A stretch of DNA of 23,979 bases, from assembly GCA_002424865.1 (NCBI GenBank), contig DILC01000033.1:1-23979 (forward strand), in the 5' to 3' direction. This document shows positions 1 to 6,945 of this stretch, piece after piece. How positions within the stretch are numbered: the stretch's first letter is position 1; each line of letters opens with the position of its first letter. Below the pieces are notes generated by a model, which was given only the letters and a program-made list of their open reading frames with translations, was not told the DNA's origin and did no database searches. Origin of the DNA: Rhodocyclaceae bacterium UBA5602. Lineage in GTDB: Bacteria > Pseudomonadota > Gammaproteobacteria > Burkholderiales > Rhodocyclaceae. The translations under genes were made by a program, and so were the position numbers.

Positions 1-90
1 GCCTGCGTCGCGAATTCCCGCCTCGCCCCTCGCGGGAAGGCTTCTATCCGGCTTGCTTCGCCCGGCTATTGCCCAGCGCGCTTGCCTGAG
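1..90. repeat. GC-rich intergenic repeat fragment upstream of atpF
   Basis: The first bases share the 13-base string CGCGAATTCCCGC with the hairpin-rich gap at 20907-20919. The 11 bases at 1-11 (GCCTGCGTCGC) are the reverse complement of GCGACGCAGGC at 20893-20903, which lies over the loop of a hairpin directly before that shared string. This suggests a related dispersed element with its loop inverted. Short inverted repeats also occur here (CCCGC around 17-21 with GCGGG around 32-36). No reading frame in these bases resembles the C-terminus of an ATPase c subunit, so the end of the upstream gene (expected to be atpE) is not identified. The assignment is tentative because the element is cut by the window edge. 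Confidence 0.35.
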
Positions 91-120
91 TATTTCACGC
101 TAGAAACTGCGGAGACCGCG

Positions 121-873
121 ATGCAAATCGACTGGACGACATTCGTACTTGAGATCATCAACTTCCTCATCCTGCTGTGGCTGCTGCAGCATTTCTTCTA
201 TCGTCCGGTGCTGGCCATGCTCGATGCGCGCCGGGAAAAGGTGCAGGCGATCAAGGGCGAAGCGGATACCCTGCGGCGTGAAGCCGAAAACCTGAAGGCG
301 CAATACGAGGGTCGTCTGGCCGACTGGAATGCGGAGCGTGAGCAGGCGCGCCAAAAGCTGGCGCAGGAACTGGTTCAGGAACGCGCCAAGCGTCTCGACG
401 AACTCAAGCGCGCACTGGCTGACGAAGAGGCCAAAAGCCGCGCCCGCAGCGATGCGGCAGAGGCTGCGCGGGCGGCTGCTTCAGGGCGGCAGGCCATGAA
501 GGATGCCTATGGTGCAGCAGCGGCCATATTGCAGCGGCTGGCGACACCCACACTGACCCAACGGATCATCCAGGTCTTTTGCGAGGATATTGATACCCTG
601 CCGGAAGCGGAACGCACGACGTTGCGGCAGGCGGTCGCTGCCTTGACTGAGCGCGAGGCGGTGGAAATAACCAGCGCCCACCGGCTGGATGGGCTGGCGC
701 GGTCGGCGCTGAGCGCAGCCCTGGCGAAGGCCGCTGGTCGGCCGCTGGCGGTGCATTTCAGTGAATCGCCGGAACTGATCGGCGGCTTGCGCGCCGCCGT
801 GGGGCAATGTCGGCTTGACGCCAGCCTGGCCGACGAACTGGCATTTTTCCAGCGGCAGGCTAACCATGCTTGA
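121..873 (+). CDS. atpF: N-type (alternate) F1Fo-ATPase subunit b with delta-like C-terminus
   Basis: Peripheral stalk subunit of an N-ATPase, 250 aa from this start. The ATG at 121 follows GGAG with 7 bases of spacing. An upstream TTG at 82 gives a longer frame but lies in repeat-like DNA. Residues 5-28 form one hydrophobic membrane segment, followed by FYRPVLAMLDARR, typical of b subunits. A long charged, Ala/Arg/Glu-rich coiled-coil stretch runs from about 35 to 140. Ordinary b subunits are near 156 aa. The extra C-terminal part resembles the C-terminal domain of subunit delta: VEITSAHRLD starts at residue 181 and ELIGGLRAAVG at 218, followed by a DASLADEL block. N-ATPase operons are known to lack a separate delta gene, so this part probably supplies that function (inference). 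The gene overlaps atpA by 8 bases. Confidence 0.9.
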   Translation: MQIDWTTFVLEIINFLILLWLLQHFFYRPVLAMLDARREKVQAIKGEADTLRREAENLKAQYEGRLADWNAEREQARQKLAQELVQERAKRLDELKRALADEEAKSRARSDAAEAARAAASGRQAMKDAYGAAAAILQRLATPTLTQRIIQVFCEDIDTLPEAERTTLRQAVAALTEREAVEITSAHRLDGLARSALSAALAKAAGRPLAVHFSESPELIGGLRAAVGQCRLDASLADELAFFQRQANHA

Positions 874-2329
874 GTCCTTGACGCGTGAGCCCCCAGGCCG
901 CCCGCCAGACTACCGCTTTGGCCTGCGCCTGGCGGAGCGTGGCAGCGTGGTCGGGGTTGGCGATGGCATCGCCTGGGTGAGCGGCCTGCCATCGGCACAG
1001 CTCGATGAACTGATCTATTTTGACGATGGCAGTACCGCGCTGGTATTCCAGCTGGCGGAGCATCTGCTCGGCGCGATCCTGCTGTCGCAGCAGCATGGCC
1101 TTACCGCGGGCATGGCCGTGCAGCGGACAGGCCACCGTCTGAAAGTCGGCGTTGGCGATACGCTGCTCGGCCGCGTGATAGACCCGCTGGGCAACCCGCT
1201 GGATGGGTTGGCGCCAGCGGAAACAACCGAATCCCGATTCCTTGAAGCGGCCGCACCGCCGATCGTGGAACGCGATTTCGTCACCCAACCTCTTTACACC
1301 GGCAGCAAGATTGTTGACACCCTGATCCCCATCGGCAAGGGGCAGCGCCAGCTGGTCGTGGGGGATGACGGCATGGGCAAGAGCGCATTCGTCCTCGATA
1401 CCGTCATCAACCAAAAAGGACGCAATGTGCTGTGCGTGGTCGTGGTCATCGGGCAGCCGCGTTCTGCCGTGGCGGCGACCATTGAGGCGCTCAACAGCGC
1501 CGACGCGCTGCAATACACCGTCGTCGTGGTAGCCGAAGCCGATGCCTTGCCCGGCTTTCGCTACCTTGCGCCGTTCGCCGGGTGCGCGATTGCCGAACAC
1601 TGGATGCGTGCCGGGCGCGACACTTTGGTGGTGTATGACGACCTCACGCGCCATGCCCAGTCCTACCGCGAATTATCACTGCTGTTGCGCCGCCCGCCAG
1701 GGCGCGAGGCTTATCCCGGCGACATCTTCTATCTGCATTCGCGCCTGCTGGAGCGCTCCGCCGTGCTTGCCCCCGGTTTTGGCGGCGGCAGCATGACCGC
1801 TTTGCCGGTGGTCGAGACGCGGCAGGGCGAGATCGCCGCCTATATCCCGACCAATCTGATTTCGATTACCGATGGCCAGATCTACTTCGACGGCAAGCTG
1901 TTTGCGGCCGGCATGCTGCCAGCCATCGACATTGGCCGTTCGGTTTCGCGGATTGGCGGCAAGGCCCAGCATCCGGCGATCAAGTCAGCGGCGGCAAGGA
2001 TACGGCTGGATTACCTGCAGTTTCTGGAAATGGAACTCTTCGCCCGGTTCGGTACGCGGGTGGAGGCCGGTATCGAAGAAAAATTGCGCCGCGGACGGTT
2101 GCTGCGGGCGCTGCTCAAACAGGATCGCCTCGCGCCACTGTCCGGGCAGGCGCATCTGGCTTGGCTTTTGGCTTACGAGCAGGGGCTGCTGGAGCGCTTT
2201 GCGCCGGATGAGGCGGCGGCGAGGCTGCCAAGGCTCTTCGCGCGCATTGCCGAGCGCGGCTTGACGCTCGATGCGCCACAGGAAACCTGGCTGGCTGCCT
2301 TGCGGGAATCCCTGGCGGAAACAACATGA
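866..2329 (+). CDS. atpA: N-type F1Fo-ATPase subunit alpha
   Basis: Alpha subunit of the F1 head, 487 aa from the ATG at 866, slightly shorter than usual F-type alpha (about 510). This ATG overlaps the end of atpF, which fits translational coupling. The P-loop is GDDGMGKSA at residues 166-174, where ordinary bacterial alpha subunits have GDRQTGKTA. The arginine that reaches into the neighbouring beta active site lies in SVSRIGGKAQ (R362). The block RRPPGREAYPGDIFYLHSRL is diagnostic for alpha. The variant P-loop and the b-alpha-gamma order without a delta gene identify the alternate N-type enzyme rather than the main ATP synthase. N-ATPases are thought to work as ion pumps driven by ATP hydrolysis. 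The ion (Na+ or H+) is set by the c subunit, which lies outside the window. Confidence 0.95.
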   Translation: MLESLTREPPGRPPDYRFGLRLAERGSVVGVGDGIAWVSGLPSAQLDELIYFDDGSTALVFQLAEHLLGAILLSQQHGLTAGMAVQRTGHRLKVGVGDTLLGRVIDPLGNPLDGLAPAETTESRFLEAAAPPIVERDFVTQPLYTGSKIVDTLIPIGKGQRQLVVGDDGMGKSAFVLDTVINQKGRNVLCVVVVIGQPRSAVAATIEALNSADALQYTVVVVAEADALPGFRYLAPFAGCAIAEHWMRAGRDTLVVYDDLTRHAQSYRELSLLLRRPPGREAYPGDIFYLHSRLLERSAVLAPGFGGGSMTALPVVETRQGEIAAYIPTNLISITDGQIYFDGKLFAAGMLPAIDIGRSVSRIGGKAQHPAIKSAAARIRLDYLQFLEMELFARFGTRVEAGIEEKLRRGRLLRALLKQDRLAPLSGQAHLAWLLAYEQGLLERFAPDEAAARLPRLFARIAERGLTLDAPQETWLAALRESLAETT

Positions 2330-3114
2330 GCCAGCGACGCGAGATCGAAGGGCGTCTGGCGCTGTATGGCGACCTGGCAGGCATCATGCGCGCCATGCGC
2401 AGCTTTGCGCTGGCCGAACTGCACCGGGTGGCGCGGCGCGAAACGGCGCAGAACGCAGTCATGGAAACCCTGGCCGCAACGCTGCGGGATCTCGCGCCGG
2501 TAATCCCCGCGCCGCCTAAATGCACTGGCGATGTCTGGCTGCTGCTCGGCTCGGTGCGCGGGTTTTGCGGCAGCTTCAATGAAGATGTCATGCGCATGTG
2601 GCAGGCGGCCGGCGGGCAGGCGGCGCCCGTGGTGGTGGTGGGCGAGCGGCTGGCGGCGGGTCTGGCTGACAATGCATCGCGCTTCGTGGTGCCCGGTCCG
2701 CTCGGTGCTGTGGATGCGGCCGCCGCCGTTGACCGGCTGCTGCATGCGCTGGGTGCGGCCCGCCAATTGATGCCTGGCGAGGCGGGCGTGATGATTTGCT
2801 ACCGTGATGAGACGGCCGCGCGCAGCGAACGCTTGTTGCCGCTGCTAGCGACGATGGCCAATACCCATGCCTTCCTGCCGATGTTGCAAGAGCCCGCCAA
2901 GCGTGTGGCAGAGCAGGTCATGACGCATTACCTGTTCCACGCCTTGCTGGCCAGGTTGCTGCATGCCATACGGGTGGAAAACCGCATGCGCCTGACCCAA
3001 ATGGAAAATGCGCTGCGGCATCTGGAACGCAGCGGCGAAGGTTTGCTGCTGCAACGCAACCGCTTGCGGCAGGAAGAGATCGTCGAAGAGATCGAGGTGA
3101 TGGTCAGTCAATGA
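2326..3114 (+). CDS. atpG: N-type F1Fo-ATPase subunit gamma
   Basis: Central rotor shaft of the N-ATPase, 262 aa, shorter than standard gamma (about 290). The ATG overlaps the atpA stop in an ATGA arrangement, so the two are almost certainly co-translated. The N-terminus (REIEGRLALYGDLAGIMRAMRSFALAEL) corresponds to the first long coiled-coil helix of gamma, and the C-terminus (ENRMRLTQMENALRHLERS, then EIVEEIEVMVSQ) to the second. The middle holds LLLGSVRGFCGSFNE, matching the gamma Rossmann-like core (GLCGxxN in ordinary gamma). It is the last gene of the operon in the known N-ATPase order (D-C-Q-R-B-E-F-A-G). Its last 7 bases overlap the end of the convergent rbgA gene, leaving no room for a terminator between them. 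Confidence 0.93.
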   Translation: MSQRREIEGRLALYGDLAGIMRAMRSFALAELHRVARRETAQNAVMETLAATLRDLAPVIPAPPKCTGDVWLLLGSVRGFCGSFNEDVMRMWQAAGGQAAPVVVVGERLAAGLADNASRFVVPGPLGAVDAAAAVDRLLHALGAARQLMPGEAGVMICYRDETAARSERLLPLLATMANTHAFLPMLQEPAKRVAEQVMTHYLFHALLARLLHAIRVENRMRLTQMENALRHLERSGEGLLLQRNRLRQEEIVEEIEVMVSQ

Positions 3115-3986
3115 GCGGCTGCGGCTGCAGCCAGCATCGCGGCGCGGCTGGCCGGGGTTTCCAGGCTGATGCGGCCGAGCTTGCCGCTGCGGTAATCGGT
3201 CAGGAAAATCATCGCGGCTTTTTCCAGGTCGGGTTCACCGCTGTGGCCTTTGATGAAGCAGCCGCGTTTCTTGGCGACGGCCTCGACCACGCCGATGCCG
3301 TCCATGCCTGCGGTATTGAAACCATAACGCTCGGCCATCAGCGCCGGATATTTTTCCAGCAGCAGTGCGCCGAGAAATGCCGCGACCTGTGAATCGATCA
3401 CCGCATTGCGGCCGATGGCGTGGCTGGCGGCGAGCATGAAGCCGTCGCTGTCGTGCGCGATTTTCGGCCACATCAGACCCGGCGTGTCGGTGATGGTCAT
3501 GTTCTGGCCCAGGTCCTGGCTCATCTGCGATTTGGTCACCGCCGGTTCATCGCCCACGGCGGCCACGCGGCGCTTGAGCAGCGCGTTCATCAAGGTGGAT
3601 TTGCCGACATTGGGGATGCCCATGATCAGCATGCGCAGCGGCTTGATGCCATCGTTGCGGTGCGGTGCAAGCGTGCGGCATAGCGCCGGCACACGCGCCG
3701 CGTCGCCGGGTTTTTTGCAGGCGATGGCGATGGCCTTGACGCCGGGCTGGGCGTTGTAATAATCCAGCCAGGCGGCGGTGGCGGCGGGGTCGGCCAGGTC
3801 GGCCTTGTTGAGCAACTTGAGGCAGGGCCGCTGGCGGTGCAGGCGCAGTTCGCGGATCAGCGGGTTGCTGCTGGCCTCGGGCAGGCGCGCGTCGCAGACT
3901 TCGATGACCACGTCGGTGACCGCCATCGTTTCGGCGGCCTTGCGCCGCGCCGAGGTCATGTGGCCGGGAAACCAGTTGATGCTCAT
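3108..3986 (-). CDS. rbgA: Ribosome biogenesis GTPase RbgA/YlqF
   Basis: Cytoplasmic GTPase of the circularly permuted YlqF/RbgA family, 292 aa, which acts in late assembly of the large ribosomal subunit. The N-terminus INWFPGHMTSARRKA is diagnostic. The GTPase motifs appear in permuted order: G4 NKAD at 60-63, then G1 GIPNVGKST at 123-131, a G2 threonine near 151 (PAVTKSQ) and G3 DTPG at 167-170. A C-terminal helical region of about 100 residues follows, as expected. The ATG shares one base with the stop of the upstream S4-domain gene (TGATG), so translation is probably coupled. The symbol ylqF is used interchangeably. Family assignment is very secure. The exact assembly step in this organism is inferred. 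Confidence 0.95.
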   Translation of the reverse strand: MSINWFPGHMTSARRKAAETMAVTDVVIEVCDARLPEASSNPLIRELRLHRQRPCLKLLNKADLADPAATAAWLDYYNAQPGVKAIAIACKKPGDAARVPALCRTLAPHRNDGIKPLRMLIMGIPNVGKSTLMNALLKRRVAAVGDEPAVTKSQMSQDLGQNMTITDTPGLMWPKIAHDSDGFMLAASHAIGRNAVIDSQVAAFLGALLLEKYPALMAERYGFNTAGMDGIGVVEAVAKKRGCFIKGHSGEPDLEKAAMIFLTDYRSGKLGRISLETPASRAAMLAAAAAAH

Positions 3987-4219
3987 CAGGTTTTTTCAGT
4001 TCCGTGGTTGATGATGCGGATGGTCTCGTCACCCAGCTTGACGATATCGCCCACGCGCAGCTTGCGGCGGATGCGGTTTTCGACGGCTTTCCCCACGCGT
4101 ACCGCGCCCTCGCTGATCATGGCTTTGGCTGCGCCGCCCGAAGGGGCGAGTCCGATGAGCTTGAGCAGGACATTGAGCTCAATGAAGTCGCCTTGCAACG
4201 GAAAATCGTGAATGGCCAA
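3986..4219 (-). CDS. Small S4-domain RNA-binding protein (YbcJ/YaaA-like)
   Basis: 77-aa protein that is essentially one S4 RNA-binding fold. The stretch FIELNVLLKLIGLAPSGG, then ISEGAVRVGKAVENRIRRKL and VGDIVKLGDETIRI, matches the small free-standing S4 proteins (E. coli YbcJ, Bacillus YaaA type). Translation starts at TTG (4217-4219), supported by AGGAG at 4227-4231 with 7 bases of spacing. I see no better ATG in frame. It is the first gene of a two-gene unit with rbgA and shares one base with it, which points to a role in ribosome assembly or rRNA binding (inference from context). A TAGAAT -10-like element lies 30 bases upstream on the same strand. Confidence 0.88.
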   Translation of the reverse strand: MAIHDFPLQGDFIELNVLLKLIGLAPSGGAAKAMISEGAVRVGKAVENRIRRKLRVGDIVKLGDETIRIINHGTEKT

Positions 4220-4240
4220 AAGGGGGCTCCTGAATGAAAC

Positions 4241-4256
4241 AAGGGCACGATTCTAC
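4241..4256 (-). promoter_or_regulatory. Candidate -10 region for S4-rbgA
   Basis: On the minus strand the sequence GTAGAATCGTGCCCTT contains TAGAAT, one base from the TATAAT consensus, 30 bases before the TTG start. Almost the same string occurs at 5836-5850 in front of aroG at a similar distance. No convincing -35 hexamer is visible at 16-18 bases upstream. Confidence 0.4.
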
Positions 4257-4466
4257 TGCCTGGCGGGCTTGGCTCCGGGCTATTTGTTGACCAGTGCGTC
4301 TATGATGCGGATCTTTTAGCGTGAAAAAAACAGAAACGGAGCCCCGTGTGCTATCGAGCGCAGCGAGCCGCTTGGAAGTCCCGCCCTGGGGCGGTGTGTG
4401 GGTTTATGCTTGCGCACGTTTTCATCCTCGCGGGTGGGCGTTGGCGACCATGCGCGTTAGCGGGAT

Positions 4467-4483
4467 TGTTTTGCTGCAAAACA
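4467..4483. promoter_or_regulatory. Palindromic operator candidate upstream of nnrS
   Basis: The 17 bases TGTTTTGCTGCAAAACA form a perfect palindrome around a central T, ending 33 bases before the nnrS ATG. An overlapping frame (4466-4479) reads TTG-N8-CAA, the core spacing of sites bound by the FNR/NnrR/Dnr branch of the Crp family. The outer bases differ from the classical TTGAT-N4-ATCAA. Because nnrS genes are known members of NO-responsive regulons, this is the best candidate control site, but binding is not shown. Confidence 0.45.
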
Positions 4484-4516
4484 TCGTCAAGTCTTGTTTT
4501 CAAATGGGAGCTCACC

Positions 4517-5701
4517 ATGACTCGGATTGTGCAATCTTCAGGGCAAAAGACTGTAGGCCGCTTTGCCTTATGGCAGTTGGGCTTTCGTCCGTTTTATCTG
4601 CTGGCCAGCTTGTTCAGCGCGTTGAGTGTGCTGTTGTGGGCGGCGCAGTTTTTCGGTTATTTGCCATTTGCTTATGTGCCAGGCCCATTGTGGCATGGGC
4701 ATGAAATGCTGTTTGGCTACACGCTGGCCGTGGTCGCGGGCTTTTTGCTCACTGCCGTCAAAGCATGGACTAACGAATCCACGCCGAGCGGCTTGCCGCT
4801 CATGGCTTTGGCGGCGCTGTGGCTGGCCGGCCGCGTGTTGGTGCTAACGCCCTTTGCCTTGGCGGCCATGCTGGCCAATACAGCGTTTCCGCTGGCTATT
4901 GCTTGGGCGATTGGCGTGCCGCTGTGGCGCTCGCGCAATGTGCGGAATTATTTTTTTGTCGGCCTGTTGGGGGTCATGAGCGGCCTGGTTTTAATGACGC
5001 ACCTGGCATTGCAAGGACAGCTTGCCTGCCCGCCCAGGCTCGGGTTGCAGCTGGGTTTGGATGTGGTGCTGTTCATCATGCTGGTGATCGGGGGGCGGGT
5101 TATTCCGATGTTTACCAATAAAGGCGTACCAGGCGCTGCGGCTGCGCGTCATGCGGTAGTCGAAAAAATTGCCCTGGGCAGTGTCATTGTCCTGTTTTTT
5201 TCCGATCTCTTGTCTTTATCCCCTGTAGTGATTGGTGTGCTTGCCTTGGCGAGTGGCGCCGCGCAGGCGGCACGCCTTTGCTTGTGGAAGCCTTGGCGCA
5301 CACTGGCGACACCGTTGGTGTGGATACTGCACATGGCCTTTGTGTGGATCGTGATTCATTTGCTCATGCGGGGAGCTACCGAGCTGGGCTGGGTGGCCGG
5401 CTCGTATGCAACGCATGCCTTGACGCTGGGCGCGATCGGCAGCTTGACCTTGGGCATGATGACGCGCACGGCGCGCGGCCATACGGCGCGTGCGTTGCTT
5501 GCTGACGGCGTGGAGACAACGATGTTTTGGCTGGCGCAAGGGGCGGCGGCTGCGCGGGTTTTTGGCGGCATGGTGTCGCCTGGGCTTTATATGCCGAGCA
5601 TTCAGCTGTCGGCGCTGCTGTGGGCGGCAGCCTTTGGCTTGTATGTCGTGCGGTATTGGCCGGTGCTCACGCGGCCGCGCCTGGATGGCAAGCCGGGCTA
5701 G
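4517..5701 (+). CDS. nnrS: NnrS family heme-copper membrane protein
   Basis: Integral membrane protein of 394 aa, almost entirely hydrophobic, with about 12 predicted membrane-spanning segments. The signature PLWHGHEMLFGYTLAVVAGF near the N-terminus, the early block GFRPFYLLASLFSALSVLLW, and later VIGGRVIPMFTNK and THALTLGAIGSLTLGMMTR place it in NnrS. The conserved His residues are probable heme or copper ligands. The family is linked to relief of nitric oxide stress and to denitrification regulons. The ATG at 4517 has GGGAG 6 bases upstream. An in-frame upstream ATG at 4346 would add 57 residues of Cys/Arg/Trp-rich, unconserved-looking sequence and has no comparable ribosome site, so I reject it. 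No nitrite or NO reductase gene is adjacent. Confidence 0.92.
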   Translation: MTRIVQSSGQKTVGRFALWQLGFRPFYLLASLFSALSVLLWAAQFFGYLPFAYVPGPLWHGHEMLFGYTLAVVAGFLLTAVKAWTNESTPSGLPLMALAALWLAGRVLVLTPFALAAMLANTAFPLAIAWAIGVPLWRSRNVRNYFFVGLLGVMSGLVLMTHLALQGQLACPPRLGLQLGLDVVLFIMLVIGGRVIPMFTNKGVPGAAAARHAVVEKIALGSVIVLFFSDLLSLSPVVIGVLALASGAAQAARLCLWKPWRTLATPLVWILHMAFVWIVIHLLMRGATELGWVAGSYATHALTLGAIGSLTLGMMTRTARGHTARALLADGVETTMFWLAQGAAAARVFGGMVSPGLYMPSIQLSALLWAAAFGLYVVRYWPVLTRPRLDGKPG

Positions 5702-5835
5702 GCTGCTGGTTTAAGCCCGAAGGTCCAAGGCGCTTTTGGCCGCTACGATAGCGATTTACCCGTGGCATGGCGATTCCCTACAGCAGCAGCGTAGAAACAG
5801 CGCGTCATCGCCGCCACCAAGCCGCCACTATCCCG

Positions 5836-5850
5836 GTAGAATCAGCCCTT
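5836..5850 (+). promoter_or_regulatory. Candidate -10 region for aroG
   Basis: GTAGAATCAGCCCTT contains TAGAAT at 5837-5842, 32 bases before the aroG ATG. It closely repeats the element in front of the S4-rbgA unit. No clear -35 hexamer is seen. Assigned on position and repetition only. Confidence 0.4.
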
Positions 5851-5874
5851 TATTTTCTTCATTCTGCTTGCGCT

Positions 5875-6942
5875 ATGACCCATATTACTGACGACGTTCG
5901 TATCCGCGAAATCAAAGAACTTTCCCCGCCGGCGCATGTGCTGCGTGAATTTCCCGGCAACGCAACCACGGCGGAGACAACCTTTCAAGCGCGCCAGGCG
6001 GTGCACCGCGTGCTGCATGGGGCGGATGACCGTCTGGTGGTGGTGGTTGGCCCCTGCTCGATTCACGACCCAAAGGCGGCGATGGATTATGCCGAGCGGT
6101 TAAATGCCGAGCGCGTGCGCCTGGGCAATGAACTCATCATCATCATGCGCGTGTATTTTGAAAAACCGCGCACGACGGTGGGCTGGAAGGGGCTGATTAA
6201 CGACCCCTACATGGATGACAGCTTCAAGATCAACGACGGTTTGCGCTTGGCGAGAAAATTGCTTTGGGACATCAACCAGATGGGCTTGCCCTGTGGCACC
6301 GAGTTTCTGGATGCCATCACCCCGCAGTACACGGGGGATTTGATCAGCTGGGGCGCCATTGGCGCACGCACGACGGAGTCCCAGGTGCATCGCGAATTAG
6401 CCTCCGGGCTGTCCTGCCCGGTTGGGTTCAAGAACGGCACGGATGGCAATATCCGCATTGCGGTGGATGCCATCAAGGCGGCAGCGAGTCCGCATCACTT
6501 TTTATCCGTCACCAAAGCGGGCCATTCGGCGATTGTATCGACGAACGGCAATGAGGATTGCCATGTGATTTTGCGCGGCGGCAAAGAGACGAATTACGAT
6601 GCGGCTTCCGTTGAAGCGGCCTGTGTCGAGCTTGGAAAGTCGGGTCTGGCAGCACGGCTCATGGTGGATTTTTCGCACGCCAACAGCAAAAAGCAATTCA
6701 AGCTGCAAATGGATGTCGCGCGCGATGTGGCCGCCCAAATGGCGGCGGGGGAGGCGCGCATTTTTGGCGTGATGATCGAATCCAACCTGCACGAGGGCCG
6801 CCAGGATTTAACGCCTGGCAAACTGCTGGATTACGGCGTGTCGGTGACCGATGCCTGCCTGGGTTGGGAAGATACGGTGGTCTCGCTGGATATTCTGGCC
6901 AATGCCGTCAAGGCACGCCGCATTGCCCAGGCGGAGGCTTGA
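5875..6942 (+). CDS. aroG: 3-deoxy-7-phosphoheptulonate (DAHP) synthase, class I
   Basis: First enzyme of the shikimate pathway, condensing phosphoenolpyruvate with erythrose 4-phosphate. It has 355 aa from this ATG, close to the 350 of E. coli AroG. Blocks include VVVVGPCSIHDP, YFEKPRTTVGWKGLINDP, WGAIGARTTESQVHREL, GFKNGTDG and MVDFSHANSKK. The metal ligands fall at C61, H268, E302 and D326, the same numbers as in E. coli AroG. Residue 211 is Ser in FLSVTKAGHSA. In this family Ser here goes with phenylalanine control and Gly with tyrosine control, so I infer a Phe-sensitive enzyme. The symbol is by similarity, as aroF-type naming is possible. No clear ribosome site precedes the ATG. A GT39 gene follows after 3 bases, so the two are probably co-transcribed. 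Confidence 0.93.
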   Translation: MTHITDDVRIREIKELSPPAHVLREFPGNATTAETTFQARQAVHRVLHGADDRLVVVVGPCSIHDPKAAMDYAERLNAERVRLGNELIIIMRVYFEKPRTTVGWKGLINDPYMDDSFKINDGLRLARKLLWDINQMGLPCGTEFLDAITPQYTGDLISWGAIGARTTESQVHRELASGLSCPVGFKNGTDGNIRIAVDAIKAAASPHHFLSVTKAGHSAIVSTNGNEDCHVILRGGKETNYDAASVEAACVELGKSGLAARLMVDFSHANSKKQFKLQMDVARDVAAQMAAGEARIFGVMIESNLHEGRQDLTPGKLLDYGVSVTDACLGWEDTVVSLDILANAVKARRIAQAEA

Positions 6943-6945
6943 TTC

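Noticed and set aside
860..1654. 264-codon open frame on the minus strand inside atpA
   Set aside because: It is a GC-driven shadow of a clearly conserved gene. Its His/Arg/Gln-rich translation matches no family I recognise.
4346..4516. N-terminal extension of nnrS by 57 residues
   Set aside because: The extension is Cys/Arg/Trp-rich, covers the palindrome and a GC hairpin, and lacks a ribosome site, whereas the ATG at 4517 has GGGAG at good spacing.
5702..5760. Terminator after nnrS
   Set aside because: Only short stems are present (GGGCT/AGCCC around 5696-5720 and CGCTA/TAGCG at 5742-5754) and no T-run follows, so I do not annotate a terminator.
5767..5874. Extended aroG start
   Set aside because: The ATG at 5875 places the metal ligands at exactly the E. 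coli AroG positions, and the -10-like element lies inside the proposed extension.
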